Source: Tsuneonella sediminis
GTDB lineage: Bacteria > Pseudomonadota > Alphaproteobacteria > Sphingomonadales > Sphingomonadaceae
Assembly (NCBI RefSeq): GCF_051912845.1
Contig: NZ_JBNCBU010000001.1
Location: 496,001 to 560,000, forward strand
Direction: 5' to 3'
Length of the DNA: 64,000 bases
Positions 17,962 through 28,043 of the stretch are shown one piece after another. Positions within the stretch are counted from its first letter, which is position 1, and every line of letters starts with the position of its first letter. Made by a program: the position numbers and the translations under genes. A model generated the notes under the pieces. That model had not been told where the DNA came from and made no database searches. It saw only the letters and a list, made by a program, of their open reading frames with translations.

Positions 17962-19431
17962 TCAGCGTCCGCGAACGACGATCTTGACCTTCTGGCCGGG
18001 ACGCAGCGTTTCGCTCGAAGTCAGCCCATTCAGCACCCGGAAGCGTTGCTCTTGAGCGGTGGAATAGGCCATCCGCGCCGCGAGCGACTGGACCGTGTCG
18101 CGCGATCCCACCGTCACCACGTCGATCACGCGCGGCACCACCTGCGCCGCTTCGTTCGCGCTGATGCGGCGCATCGAATTGAACATCGGCGAGAATACCT
18201 CCGACCGGCCCGCCTGGCTTATGGTCACGAAGTGGAATGCCTGGCTGTTGGAAAATTCGTAAGCGAACACCACGACATCGACCTGGCTGCCGCCGCTGTT
18301 GACGCGCGCCGTGCCGTAAGCCGCGGGTAGCCCGTTGACGGTCGTGCGCTGGATCGTCTGAGGCGCGAGCTGCTGATTCTGGGCGAGGCTGCTGAACGCC
18401 TGCCTCACATAGGTTTCAAGGTTGCCGTTATAGGGCGCGGTCGTCATCTGCGCCTGACCGCTCTGGCCGTTGATCGATACCGCGCGCGTGCCGTTGACCA
18501 TGTAAAAGCCACTCGGCGCGGTAAACGCCAGCCGCAATTCGGGATGGATGAACTGGTTGCCCTCGATAACGCCTTGCGACGGGTCGTCGCCATAGGTCAG
18601 CCCGTCGATCCGCGAAAGGAACGTGTCGCGATTGGTGATCCCGGTCCCGGTTCCCGCGAGGCTGAGCGCGTTCTGGACGCGGCTGGCAGGATCGGGGTGG
18701 GTGGATGCCCATTCGGGGATGGTCGCGTTCTGGCGACCCTGCAGCGAAGCATCGAGCGCGTTCTGCATCGCGAGGCTTTGCAACACTGTCGCCATCGCGT
18801 GCGGATCGTACCCCGCGCTGTTCAGGTACTGGACCCCTAGCTTGTCGGCCTCGAGTTCCTGTGACCGCGAGAATTTCAGCGTCAGGAGCTGCGATCCCTG
18901 CAGGAGTCCCTGCGAGATCTGCTGGCCGATACCGCTGTTGCCGAGCAGGATGCCGGAGAGGATTGCGCCCGCCGCGCCCAGCAGGGAGTTCTGGGTGGCC
19001 TTGGCCTGACGCCGCTGCGAATGGCGGGCCGCGACGTGCCCGACCTCGTGACCGAGGACAGCCGCGAGTTCCGCCTCGTTGTTCATCAGGGTCACGAGCT
19101 GGCGGGTGGTGTAGACGTAGCCGCCAGGGATCGCGAACGCGTTGTTCACGGAGCTGTTGAGCAGCGAGACGGTGAACGAATCGCGCGCATTGCCGAGGCC
19201 CGACTGGACCGCGATGTTCTTGCCCACCTGCTCGACATAGGCGGCGTAGGGCCCGGTCATGGCCCCGCCGAATTCCTGCATGATCTGGGGGTGGGCCTCG
19301 GCGCCCTGCTGCGCTTCGCTCTGGCTGATGGGGGCGGACGGATCGGGTATCGAGCCGCCCATCGTGGCGCACCCGCTCAGCGCGAACGGGATAGCGGCCG
19401 TGAGAAGGGCAAGGGTCTTCAGTCGCGACAT
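17962..19431 (-). CDS. M48-family zinc metalloprotease lipoprotein with C-terminal LysM
   Basis: Periplasmic, lipid-anchored protease of 489 residues. The lipobox ALSGC gives a lipidated Cys21. The catalytic zinc motif HEVGH is at 128-132, followed by SRSQELEADKLG carrying the third ligand. The last 50 residues (SRDTVQSLAARM... LRPGQKVKIV) form a LysM peptidoglycan-binding module. By analogy with BepA/LoiP it would degrade misassembled outer-membrane proteins. GGGGA lies 8 bases before ATG 19431; the frame is open to 19482 but without a signal-peptide-like start. An EcfG-like promoter lies upstream. Confidence 0.9.
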   Translation of the reverse strand: MSRLKTLALLTAAIPFALSGCATMGGSIPDPSAPISQSEAQQGAEAHPQIMQEFGGAMTGPYAAYVEQVGKNIAVQSGLGNARDSFTVSLLNSSVNNAFAIPGGYVYTTRQLVTLMNNEAELAAVLGHEVGHVAARHSQRRQAKATQNSLLGAAGAILSGILLGNSGIGQQISQGLLQGSQLLTLKFSRSQELEADKLGVQYLNSAGYDPHAMATVLQSLAMQNALDASLQGRQNATIPEWASTHPDPASRVQNALSLAGTGTGITNRDTFLSRIDGLTYGDDPSQGVIEGNQFIHPELRLAFTAPSGFYMVNGTRAVSINGQSGQAQMTTAPYNGNLETYVRQAFSSLAQNQQLAPQTIQRTTVNGLPAAYGTARVNSGGSQVDVVVFAYEFSNSQAFHFVTISQAGRSEVFSPMFNSMRRISANEAAQVVPRVIDVVTVGSRDTVQSLAARMAYSTAQEQRFRVLNGLTSSETLRPGQKVKIVVRGR

Positions 19432-19492
19432 GGATATTTCCCCTGGCATGCGCGGCGCCCACCCGCCGCCTGCGGTTGTCATGTGACGGGAA

Positions 19493-19517
19493 AACCCATG
19501 CCGTAGCGGCTAGTTCC
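19493..19517 (-). promoter_or_regulatory. EcfG-like general stress promoter upstream of the M48 protease
   Basis: On the minus strand GGAAC (19517-19513) is followed after 16 bases by GGTT (19496-19493). The alphaproteobacterial EcfG consensus is GGAAC-N16/17-CGTT, so one of the nine core bases differs. The predicted 5' leader is about 55 bases. Confidence 0.4.
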
Positions 19518-19535
19518 CCGCAGGGGATCTGCGGT

Positions 19536-20483
<948 letters not shown>

Positions 20484-20493
20484 TTTGGGGCAG

Positions 20494-21366
20494 CTAGTCG
20501 CGCTTGATGCCATGCGCAAGCGGGTGGCGTTCGTTGACCAGCGCGACGAGCCGCGCCGAATCGACGTGAGTGTAGATCTGCGTGGTCGCGATATCCGCAT
20601 GGCCGAGGAGGGTCTGCAGCACGCGCAGGTCGGCACCGCCTTCGAGCAGGTGGGTCGCAAACGCATGCCGCAGGACATGCGGACTGACCTTTTCCGGCGC
20701 AATCCCGGCGCGCCCGGCCAGTGCCTTGACCAGCTGGAAAAGGCGGACGCGCGAAAGATGGCCGCCCCGCGAAGGAAACAGGAACCGGCCTTGCGGGCGG
20801 ACTGCGATCCATCTGCCCAGCACGGCGATCGCGCGCGCGCCGACCGGGACCATCCGCGCCTGCCCGCCCTTCCCGGTGACGGTCACGAACGGCGCATCGC
20901 GCGGAACCGCGGCCAGCGGCAGAGAAACGAGTTCGGTCGCCCGCAAGCCCGATCCGTAGAGCATCTCGACCAGCGCGAGCGTTCTGACCGCGGCGGGCAC
21001 ATCCCCCGCCGCCTCCGCTTCGGCGCGCGTAAACAGGGCTGCCACTTCATCATGGGTGAGAACCTTGGGCAGCGGGCGGCGCGCGGTAGGCCGGGGCAGC
21101 GCGGACGAGGGATCGTCGCAGCGCACGCCCTCGTCGACGAGAAAACCGTAGAACTGGCGCAGCGCCGAAGCTTTGCGCGCGACGCTTGCAGGCGCGAGGG
21201 CCGACCACGCGCCGCCAAGCCGGGCGAGCGCCGCACTGTCAGCCCGCACCAGGTCACCAACTGCGTCGGCGGCTCCCTCGAGGTCCCGGCGATACGCCGC
21301 CAGGGTGTTTTTCGCCGCGCCGCGCTCGGCGGCCAGCATCGAGAGGAAATCGTCGATCGCGGTCAT
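20494..21366 (-). CDS. xerD: Site-specific tyrosine recombinase XerD
   Basis: Chromosome-dimer resolution recombinase of 290 residues, acting with XerC at dif. The full catalytic set is present: Arg142 (GLRATEL), Lys166 (GKGGQAR), His230 and Arg233 (HVLRHAFATH), His256 (LLGHADIATT) and the nucleophile Tyr265. An N-terminal SAM-like core-binding domain spans about 1-90. It is housekeeping rather than integrase-like: no att sites or mobile genes are nearby, and it is packed between the 620-residue gene (13 bases) and accA (10 bases). Confidence 0.93.
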   Translation of the reverse strand: MTAIDDFLSMLAAERGAAKNTLAAYRRDLEGAADAVGDLVRADSAALARLGGAWSALAPASVARKASALRQFYGFLVDEGVRCDDPSSALPRPTARRPLPKVLTHDEVAALFTRAEAEAAGDVPAAVRTLALVEMLYGSGLRATELVSLPLAAVPRDAPFVTVTGKGGQARMVPVGARAIAVLGRWIAVRPQGRFLFPSRGGHLSRVRLFQLVKALAGRAGIAPEKVSPHVLRHAFATHLLEGGADLRVLQTLLGHADIATTQIYTHVDSARLVALVNERHPLAHGIKRD

Positions 21367-21379
21367 CCCCAGGCCGGCA

Positions 21380-23242
21380 TCAGCCGCGCGCCACCGCCTC
21401 CGCGGCGATCATGCGCGCCTCGGCAGTCAGGCCGACCCGGTCAAGCGCGGAGACGATGTGATAAAGGTGCCGGGGGGTCATCCGGTCCCATCCCGACCCT
21501 TGCATTCCGAGGCCCGAGAGGAACACAACGAGCGCCTGGTTGTCGACCGCGGCAGCGGCGTCGATCGCCCGCGACCACTTCGTTGCTGCCGTGAGGTTCA
21601 TGCCGAGATCGTCGGAAAGTCCGGACACGGCACCCGCATCGATCCGCCCCAGTCCAGCGAGCCCCGCCACGAGGAACTGTGATTTGCGCTGGCCTGAGCT
21701 GGGATCGTCATCGATGAAATCGTTGACCGCGCCCGTCGACACCGGCTGACCCCGTCCGGGCGAGGCAAACACAAGCTGTGCCCAGGCCATGCTCCCCTGC
21801 GGGACCACGCCGCTCCAGCGCAGCGCGTCGCGCTCCAGCCCCGCGGCGAGCATAGAGGCGACGAGGGAGGCGGCGTCGTCTTCGAATTCCTCGTCCGGCT
21901 CGACCCGCGCGGCGGCGTAGGCGGTGAGGACGAGCCGGGCATAGTCGATCGCGCCGCCCGCACCGGGAGCCCAGAGCTGGCGGATCGCCGCCATTCGTGC
22001 CCCTGCGTCGGCGCCGACGTAGGCCTGCCGGAGCAGGCGAGCACGTTCGGTGGCCGGGCCATCGCTCTCGTCCTCGGCATAGAGCTGCGAATAGAGGTCG
22101 ACCAGCGCCGCCGACGACAGGATTCCTTCGCGCCCAGCAATTTCCGACGCGGCGATGCGCTGCGCCAGCGGCAGCATCGGCGCGGTAGCGGCCACCCGCG
22201 CGTAATACGGTCCCGCGCCGTTCAGAAGATCGCCCGGAACCGGCTCGCCCACCGCGTTCGCCAGCGCAAACCGCAGCGGGTTCATGTCGGTCACGCCCTT
22301 CCACTCGATCGTCACCGCGCCCCGCCCCTGTCCCGCGGCGCCAGCGAACCGCTGGGCCAGCAAGGCGTCGATGTTGGGCGCCTGGCCGCGGTATCGCACT
22401 CGTTCTATGTCGTTCTTCGCCCGGGCGCTTTCGCCGGCGTAGGCGTTGCAGATGCCCTGGAACAGCCGCCAGGTCCCGTCCTCGCGCCGATTGCCCTGCA
22501 AGCGTACGGCCGGGCACGCGCCGACGAGGTCGGCCGTTCCGACGTAGGCGTCGAGCGCTGCCGCGGTGAGAGCGGGGTTCCAGTTCACGGTATCGACGTC
22601 CTGCGCGACCGCACGGGCAACGGTGAACTCGCCGATCGAGTTGAGCGCGGCCACCCGCAGCGCGGCGAACTCGGCCGCGTCCATTCCGGAGGGCGCCTCG
22701 AGCCGGCTCGCCAGGGCACGGCGAAGCAGGATATGGCCCCAGCGCGAAACGAGGGGCCGCGAGGTCCCACCCAGCGATGCCCTGACCAGCGATGCCGGCT
22801 GGTTGGCCAGCGAACGCACGGGAAGGCCGCCTTCGGTCGGCGCCAGCACACCGACGCGCTCGAGCGATCGGCGCGCACCGGGCGGGATGTCGATCTTGGG
22901 CTTGAGGCCGAGCAGTTCGTCGAGCTCGTCGGTCGACATCTTCTCAAGCTCTTCGAGCGTGGGAAGCTTGCCGTCCAGACCCGGCAACGCGACCGGCGGC
23001 GGCGCGGCGTTCACACCGCCGGGTATGGGCTGGATGACCGGGACCGAGGTCGATCCCGGAGGCGGCGCCGGAGCGCCGGGTTGCGCGGGAGCCGTCGGCC
23101 TCGAGGTGGGCGCCGGAGAGGGGGCCGGAGCCGGATCGTCGAACCCGGGCGGCAGCAGCGATTCCGGCGCGCTCTGCGCCAGTGCGAGGCCCGATGCGAG
23201 CGCGAGCGCGGTCGCGGAACCGAGCAGGATCACGCGCCTCAT
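21380..23242 (-). CDS. Secreted hypothetical protein (620 aa), Pro-rich N-terminus
   Basis: I do not recognise a specific function. From ATG 23242 the protein starts with a clear signal peptide (about 1-23, SGLALA/Q). A low-complexity Pro/Ala segment (about 30-85) follows, and the remaining roughly 530 residues are Ala-rich and helical, suggestive of a repeat solenoid. A segment with LEELEKMSTDELDELLGL lies after the linker. Its start overlaps the stop of a 49-residue membrane protein gene (ATGA), and xerD follows 13 bases later. It could be an envelope scaffold or assembly protein; that is inference only. Confidence 0.72.
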   Translation of the reverse strand: MRRVILLGSATALALASGLALAQSAPESLLPPGFDDPAPAPSPAPTSRPTAPAQPGAPAPPPGSTSVPVIQPIPGGVNAAPPPVALPGLDGKLPTLEELEKMSTDELDELLGLKPKIDIPPGARRSLERVGVLAPTEGGLPVRSLANQPASLVRASLGGTSRPLVSRWGHILLRRALASRLEAPSGMDAAEFAALRVAALNSIGEFTVARAVAQDVDTVNWNPALTAAALDAYVGTADLVGACPAVRLQGNRREDGTWRLFQGICNAYAGESARAKNDIERVRYRGQAPNIDALLAQRFAGAAGQGRGAVTIEWKGVTDMNPLRFALANAVGEPVPGDLLNGAGPYYARVAATAPMLPLAQRIAASEIAGREGILSSAALVDLYSQLYAEDESDGPATERARLLRQAYVGADAGARMAAIRQLWAPGAGGAIDYARLVLTAYAAARVEPDEEFEDDAASLVASMLAAGLERDALRWSGVVPQGSMAWAQLVFASPGRGQPVSTGAVNDFIDDDPSSGQRKSQFLVAGLAGLGRIDAGAVSGLSDDLGMNLTAATKWSRAIDAAAAVDNQALVVFLSGLGMQGSGWDRMTPRHLYHIVSALDRVGLTAEARMIAAEAVARG

Positions 23243-23388
23243 CGCGCGGTCACCGGCATGGCCACCGGCTCCGATATCGGCCGCAGCGGCTCCTCGCCTC
23301 CGTCGATCCAGGCGTAGACCAGCACAGCTGCCAGCGCCCCTCCCGCGATCAGCTTGGCCCGCGCACCCATCATCGACCTCATTCGCAT
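23239..23388 (-). CDS. Small single-pass membrane protein (about 49 aa)
   Basis: A short open frame ending TGA at 23239, overlapping the ATG of the 620-residue secreted protein (ATGA). The product has a basic start (MRMRSMMGARAK), one hydrophobic segment LIAGGALAAVLVYAWI and a short polar, proline-containing tail. The topology is probably N-in, C-out, which would let it meet the secreted partner. ATG 23388 and 23382 are both possible starts; GGGA lies just upstream. Coupling to the downstream gene is the main evidence that it is real. Confidence 0.55.
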   Translation of the reverse strand: MRMRSMMGARAKLIAGGALAAVLVYAWIDGGEEPLRPISEPVAMPVTAR

Positions 23389-23422
23389 TCCCAAGTAAGC
23401 CTGCCATTCCCGCAAGGTCAGG

Positions 23423-23452
23423 TTGGTTGCACGCGCCCTAGCCCATCTATAG
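23423..23452 (+). promoter_or_regulatory. Candidate sigma-70 promoter for aroK with very short leader
   Basis: TTGGTT (23423-23428) and CTATAG (23447-23452) with an 18-base spacer. The predicted start of transcription falls about 5 bases before the aroK ATG at 23464, which fits the lack of a clear Shine-Dalgarno there. Confidence 0.35.
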
Positions 23453-23463
23453 GCGGGGCGGCA

Positions 23464-24033
23464 ATGCACTCAGCCAGCCCGCGCCTGAGCGACGCCGAAA
23501 TCGGCGCGATCGCCGCCCGGATCGACCGACCGGTCGTGCTCGTCGGGCTGATGGGGGTCGGAAAGTCCACCGTCGGGCGCAAGCTTGCCGCGCTTCTGAA
23601 GACCGATTTCGTCGATGCCGACGAGGCGATCGAAGCCGCCGCGGCGATGCCGATCGCGGAGATCTTCGAAAGCTTCGGCGAAGACTACTTCCGCGACGGT
23701 GAACGCCGCGTGATCGCCCGCCTGATCGAGGAAGGCCACGGCGTAATCGCAACAGGGGGCGGCGCCTTCGTCAACGACGAGACCCGCCGGCTCGTCTTGG
23801 CCGCCGGCATCGCGGTGTGGATCGACTGCACGATCGAAACGCTGGTCGAGCGCACCGCGCGCCGCGACCATCGGCCGCTCCTGCGTGAAGGCGATCCGGT
23901 GGAGATTCTCCAGCGGCTGCACAAGGAGCGGTCGCCATTCTATGGCGAGGCGCCCATCCGGGTCGAAAGCCAGGAGGGACCGCAGCACGAAACCGCTATT
24001 CGCATAATCGAGGCGATTGAACGATGGCTGTAA
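23464..24033 (+). CDS. aroK: Shikimate kinase
   Basis: P-loop kinase of 189 residues that phosphorylates shikimate at the 3-hydroxyl in aromatic amino-acid synthesis. Walker A GLMGVGKST is at 28-36, the DAD substrate/Mg motif at 51-53, and GGGAF at about 98-102. The lid motif RPLL lies at about 139-142. Its 3' end overlaps aroB by 10 bases, giving the usual aroK-aroB pair. The frame is open upstream to 23182, but that part is antisense to other genes. Confidence 0.95.
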   Translation: MHSASPRLSDAEIGAIAARIDRPVVLVGLMGVGKSTVGRKLAALLKTDFVDADEAIEAAAAMPIAEIFESFGEDYFRDGERRVIARLIEEGHGVIATGGGAFVNDETRRLVLAAGIAVWIDCTIETLVERTARRDHRPLLREGDPVEILQRLHKERSPFYGEAPIRVESQEGPQHETAIRIIEAIERWL

Positions 24034-25130
24034 TCCCGGTCGCGCTCGCCGGGCGCGGGTACGAAGTCCACGTCGGACGCGGACTGATCGAGCGGCTGGG
24101 CGACATCGTCGCGCCGTTCATGCGCAAGGAACAGGTCGCCGTCGTCGCCGATGCCGGCGCGTGGGCAGCGCACGGCCGCCGGATCGAGAGGGCGCTCGCG
24201 CAGGCGGGACGCACCGCCGCGGTATTCGAAGTGCCGCCGGGAGAAGATTCGAAAAGCTGGCAAAGCCTTGCGACGCTCGTCGACTGGCTGTTGGAACATG
24301 AGGTCGAGCGCGGCGATCACGTGATCGCCGCGGGCGGCGGTGTCGTTGGCGACCTTACCGGGTTCGCCTGCGCGATCCTCAAGCGCGGCTGCGGCTTCGT
24401 ACAGGTCCCCACTACCCTGCTTGCACAAGTCGACAGCTCGGTCGGCGGCAAGACCGCGATCAACACGAAGTTCGGCAAGAACCTCGTGGGCGCGTTCCAT
24501 CAGCCGTCGCTGGTGGTCGCCGATCTCGCGACCCTCGATACCCTTCCCGCGCGCGAACTGCGGGCAGGCTATGCAGAGGTGCTGAAATACGGGTTACTGG
24601 GGGACAGAGCGTTTTTCGATTGGCTGGCAACCCACGGTGCTGGCGTTATCAAGCTGCGCGAGGACCCGCTCGAACACGCAGTCGCCACCAGCGTCGCGAT
24701 GAAGGCGGCAATCGTCGCCCAGGACGAGCGGGAGACGAGCGGACGGCGCGCGCTGCTCAACCTCGGCCATACCTTCGGGCACGCGCTCGAAGCGGAGACA
24801 GGGTTTTCCGACCGGCTACTCCACGGCGAGGCGGTCGCGCTCGGAATGGTGCTGGCAGCGCGCTATTCGGCGCGGCGCGGTCACCTCGATGAAGGGGACG
24901 CGATTGCCGTCGCTGAGGCCGTTGGAGGAGCCGGTCTGCCGGCGTCGATCCGTTCGCTGGGGCTGGATTGCGACGGACGCAGGCTGGTCGGCCACATGCT
25001 CCACGACAAGAAGATGGATGCGGGGACCCTGCCCTTCATCCTGCTGCGGGCCATCGGCGAAGCGTTCGTCGCCCGCGATGTCGCGCTCGACGACGTAGCC
25101 TCGTTCCTCGACGAGGAAATCGCGCGCTAG
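24024..25130 (+). CDS. aroB: 3-dehydroquinate synthase
   Basis: NAD- and zinc-dependent enzyme of 368 residues that cyclises DAHP to 3-dehydroquinate in the shikimate pathway. The glycine-rich NAD-binding segment GGGVVGDLTGF, the VDSSVGGKTAIN phosphate-binding motif and the metal ligands in NLGHTFGHALE are all visible. It overlaps aroK by 10 bases and converges with the 84-residue gene, the two stops sharing a CTAG. Confidence 0.97.
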   Translation: MAVIPVALAGRGYEVHVGRGLIERLGDIVAPFMRKEQVAVVADAGAWAAHGRRIERALAQAGRTAAVFEVPPGEDSKSWQSLATLVDWLLEHEVERGDHVIAAGGGVVGDLTGFACAILKRGCGFVQVPTTLLAQVDSSVGGKTAINTKFGKNLVGAFHQPSLVVADLATLDTLPARELRAGYAEVLKYGLLGDRAFFDWLATHGAGVIKLREDPLEHAVATSVAMKAAIVAQDERETSGRRALLNLGHTFGHALEAETGFSDRLLHGEAVALGMVLAARYSARRGHLDEGDAIAVAEAVGGAGLPASIRSLGLDCDGRRLVGHMLHDKKMDAGTLPFILLRAIGEAFVARDVALDDVASFLDEEIAR

Positions 25131-25381
25131 GCGGCCGGGCGCGCGCGGGCGGGCAGGCTCGCCACGTTCTTGCCGAGCCCGGCGATCATCTCGTCGTGTT
25201 CGCGAAACAGCCGCTCGAGATCCTCGCGCCGGCCGAGCAGTGTCTGCGCGATACCGGGGGCAAGGCTTTCGCCCTCGCCGATCCGCCCGAGCAGGGCCGA
25301 AAGATCGCTGATCGTCGCCTCGTCGGGGGTCTTGAAGAAATGGCCGCGGCCGTCGAAGAATCCGACACCCTGATGAGCCAT
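25127..25381 (-). CDS. Hypothetical protein (84 aa)
   Basis: I do not recognise a family. From ATG 25381 the product starts MAHQGVGFFDGRGHFFKTP and continues as an amphipathic helical chain (DLSALLGRIGEG, GRREDLERLFREHDEMI) with no signal peptide or membrane segment. A Shine-Dalgarno (GGAGAA) precedes the ATG. Its stop overlaps the aroB stop on the other strand by three bases within CTAG. It is separated from the DUF488 gene by 140 bases in which I see nothing. Confidence 0.6.
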   Translation of the reverse strand: MAHQGVGFFDGRGHFFKTPDEATISDLSALLGRIGEGESLAPGIAQTLLGRREDLERLFREHDEMIAGLGKNVASLPARARPAA

Positions 25382-25521
25382 CGTCGTTCTCCTGTGGGTC
25401 CGGAGGGAATTCCGGGCGATTGCAGGATTCCGCAAGTCCAGCCGATTGGCGAGCCGGTTTACCACGATTCAGGGTAAACGCGCGCTCGGGTGCCATTGCG
25501 GCACATGGCACTGCTTGTCGG

Positions 25522-25971
25522 TCAAGCGATCAGGAGGCCGGGTTCGAGGTCGACGCGGGCGAAATCAGCGAACAGCGCCGCGAACAGCAAAGAACGATGG
25601 CATTGGGCGGCGTCGCGCTCGTAACACAGCAGTGCGACTCGCCTGTCCTCTGCCAGCGCGCGGATCTCAGCCATTTGCTGAAGCGCTTCGGGCAGCTCGA
25701 GCTGGCCCGCGTAGATCCGCGCGAGTTCCGCATGGTCGCCGCGACGCGCGGCCGCCCTGCCTTCGGCCGGCGTGCCGAGATGGCGGAAATGGCGGTATTC
25801 CAGCCCCGCCTCCTCGATTGCTGCGCGCAGGCTGCTCTTCGAGAAACCCGGGCGGCGCGACAGCGGCAGGTAGCGGATGTCGGCCAGCACCTCGACGCCC
25901 GCATCGCGCAAGGCGGCAACCAGCGCGGCCTGCGTCGCCTGTTCGTATCCTATCGTGAAGATGGTGCCCAT
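25522..25971 (-). CDS. DUF488 family protein
   Basis: Protein of 149 residues with the DUF488 signature: the start MGTIFTIGYEQ, the DIRYLPLSRRPGFSK block and the C-terminal LLCYERDAAQCHRSLL with the conserved CYE and CHR. The family is of uncertain function and is sometimes called a putative nuclease-like or YeaO-related fold. ATG 25971 lies 20 bases after the pccA stop, so it is likely a tail gene of the propionyl-CoA operon. No role in that pathway is known. Confidence 0.85.
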   Translation of the reverse strand: MGTIFTIGYEQATQAALVAALRDAGVEVLADIRYLPLSRRPGFSKSSLRAAIEEAGLEYRHFRHLGTPAEGRAAARRGDHAELARIYAGQLELPEALQQMAEIRALAEDRRVALLCYERDAAQCHRSLLFAALFADFARVDLEPGLLIA

Positions 25972-25991
25972 CGGCTTGATATAGGAAGCAG

Positions 25992-28043
25992 TTACTCCAG
26001 TTCGAGGATCACCTCGTCGACCGCGAGGCTGGCGCCCTGGGCAGCGTTGATCTTCCTTACTGTGCCGGTCTTCTCGGCGCGCAGGATGTTCTCCATCTTC
26101 ATCGCCTCCACCGTGGCGAGCGGCTGGCCGGGCTGCACCTCGTCGCCTTCGCCGACGTGGAGCGAGACGAGCAGGCCGGGCATCGGGCAGATCAGGAACT
26201 TCGACAGGTCCGGCGGGATCTTCTCGATCATGTGCTCCGCGTACTGCGCGACGTGGGCGGGCAGGACGCGCACGTCGTGCTTCGCGCCGCGCGTGGTCAT
26301 GCGGTAGCCTGTGCGGGTTGGAGCAAGCTGGATGCCGTAGGTCGCGAGCGGGTCCGCCTCGTCATCGTTGTTGTTCGCATACAGTTCGACCGACACGAAC
26401 CGGTCTCCGGGCGTATATTCGAGCGCAATGGCGACGGGCTTCCCGTCCACCGTGATCGCGTCCTCCTCGAGCACGACCGCGTGGTCTTCACCTCCGATGC
26501 GTACCTGCCAGTCGCCGGGTGCGGCGCGCTCGTCGCCGAGTTGTCCGTCGATCCGGCGCGAGCGGTCGGCATCGGCGGTGGCGATGGCGCCGGCCACAGC
26601 GCAGAGTACACCGATCGTGCGCGCGTCGGCCTCTGCGCCTTGGAAGCCATCGGGATATTCCTCGGCAATGAAGCCGGTGGTGAGTTCGCCCGAACGGAAG
26701 CGCGGGTGCTGCATGATCGCAGAGAGAAAATCGACGTTGTGGCCCAGCCCCTCGATCTCGAAGGCATCGAGCGCGGCGACCTGGAGGTCGGCGGCCTCAT
26801 CGCGCGTCTCGCCCCAAGTCACCAGCTTGGCGATCATCGGGTCGTAGAACATGGAAACCTCGCCGCCTTCATAGACGCCGTCGTCGACGCGGACGCCGTC
26901 CACCCCGCGACGGCCGTTTTCGGCACCGTCATCGGTCCAGCCCTCGACCGGCGGGCGATATTTCACGAGACGACCGGTGCTCGGCAGGAAGCCCCGATAG
27001 GGGTCCTCGGCGTAGACACGGTTCTCGATCGCCCAGCCGTCTAGACGCACGTCGTCCTGCCCGAACGGCAGCTTCTCGCCCGCGGCGACGCGGATCATCT
27101 GCTCGACGAGGTCGATGCCGGTGATCGCCTCGGTCACCGGGTGTTCGACCTGCAACCGGGTATTCATCTCGAGGAAGTAGAAGCTCTCGCCAGTGGGGTC
27201 GGCGCCGCTGACGATCAGCTCGACCGTGCCCGCGCTGTAGTATCCGACCGCGCGGGCCAGCGCGACGCACTGCTCGCCCATCGCCTTGCGCATCGCGGGC
27301 GTGACGAAGGGCGACGGCGCTTCCTCGACCACCTTCTGGTGGCGGCGCTGGATGCTGCACTCGCGTTCGTTCAGGTAGACGATGTTGCCGTGCTGGTCGC
27401 CAAGGATCTGGATCTCGATGTGGCGCGGGTTGAGGATGAACTTCTCGATGAACACGCGGTCGTCGCCGAAGCTGTTCAAGCCCTCGCGACGGGTCGCCTC
27501 GAACCCTTCCTCGACGTCGCGGTCATTGTGCGCGAGCCGCATGCCCTTGCCGCCGCCACCCGCGCTGGCCTTCATCATCACCGGGTAGCCGATCTCGCGG
27601 CTGACCTTCAGCGCCTCTTCGGTGCTGGTGATCTCGCCCTCGGAACCGGGGACGGTGTTCACGCCCGCTTCCTTCGCGAGCTTCTTGGACTCGATCTTGT
27701 CCCCCATTGCCGCGATGGCGTTCACCGGCGGGCCGATGAAGGCGATGTTCTCATTGGCGAGCGCCTCGGCGAAACTGGTGCGTTCGGAGAGGAAGCCATA
27801 GCCCGGATGCACCGCCTCGGCGCCCGTCGCCTTGCATGCGGCGATGATCTTGTCCGCGACCAGGTAGCTCTCGGCCGCGGGCGCCGGGCCGATGTGCACG
27901 GCCTCATCGGCCATCCGCACGAACGGCGCGCGGGCATCGGCGTCGGAGTAAACTGCGACGGTCGCGATACCCATCCGGCGCGCGGTCTTGATGACCCGGC
28001 AAGCAATCTCGCCCCGGTTTGCGATGAGGATTTTGGAGAACAT
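25992..28043 (-). CDS. pccA: Propionyl-CoA carboxylase alpha subunit (biotin carboxylase/BCCP)
   Basis: Subunit of 683 residues with an N-terminal biotin carboxylase (MFSKILIANRGEIACR, ATP-grasp loop KASAGGGGKGM, EMNTRLQVEHPVTE). A BT-type linker domain follows, and the C-terminal biotinyl domain carries VEAMKMEN with the biotinylated Lys649. It carboxylates biotin for transfer to propionyl-CoA with PccB. The start ATG shares a base with the bioB stop (TAATG). Clustering with mutase and epimerase identifies the substrate as propionyl-CoA rather than another acyl-CoA. Confidence 0.95.
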   Translation of the reverse strand: MFSKILIANRGEIACRVIKTARRMGIATVAVYSDADARAPFVRMADEAVHIGPAPAAESYLVADKIIAACKATGAEAVHPGYGFLSERTSFAEALANENIAFIGPPVNAIAAMGDKIESKKLAKEAGVNTVPGSEGEITSTEEALKVSREIGYPVMMKASAGGGGKGMRLAHNDRDVEEGFEATRREGLNSFGDDRVFIEKFILNPRHIEIQILGDQHGNIVYLNERECSIQRRHQKVVEEAPSPFVTPAMRKAMGEQCVALARAVGYYSAGTVELIVSGADPTGESFYFLEMNTRLQVEHPVTEAITGIDLVEQMIRVAAGEKLPFGQDDVRLDGWAIENRVYAEDPYRGFLPSTGRLVKYRPPVEGWTDDGAENGRRGVDGVRVDDGVYEGGEVSMFYDPMIAKLVTWGETRDEAADLQVAALDAFEIEGLGHNVDFLSAIMQHPRFRSGELTTGFIAEEYPDGFQGAEADARTIGVLCAVAGAIATADADRSRRIDGQLGDERAAPGDWQVRIGGEDHAVVLEEDAITVDGKPVAIALEYTPGDRFVSVELYANNNDDEADPLATYGIQLAPTRTGYRMTTRGAKHDVRVLPAHVAQYAEHMIEKIPPDLSKFLICPMPGLLVSLHVGEGDEVQPGQPLATVEAMKMENILRAEKTGTVRKINAAQGASLAVDEVILELE

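Noticed and set aside
20494..21366. Tyrosine recombinase as a phage or integron integrase
   Set aside because: Full-length XerD features and tight packing with accA and the 620-residue gene indicate the housekeeping enzyme.
25382..25521. A small RNA or short gene between the 84-residue gene and the DUF488 gene
   Set aside because: No hairpin with T-tract, no ribosome site with a matching frame and no promoter pair that I could defend.
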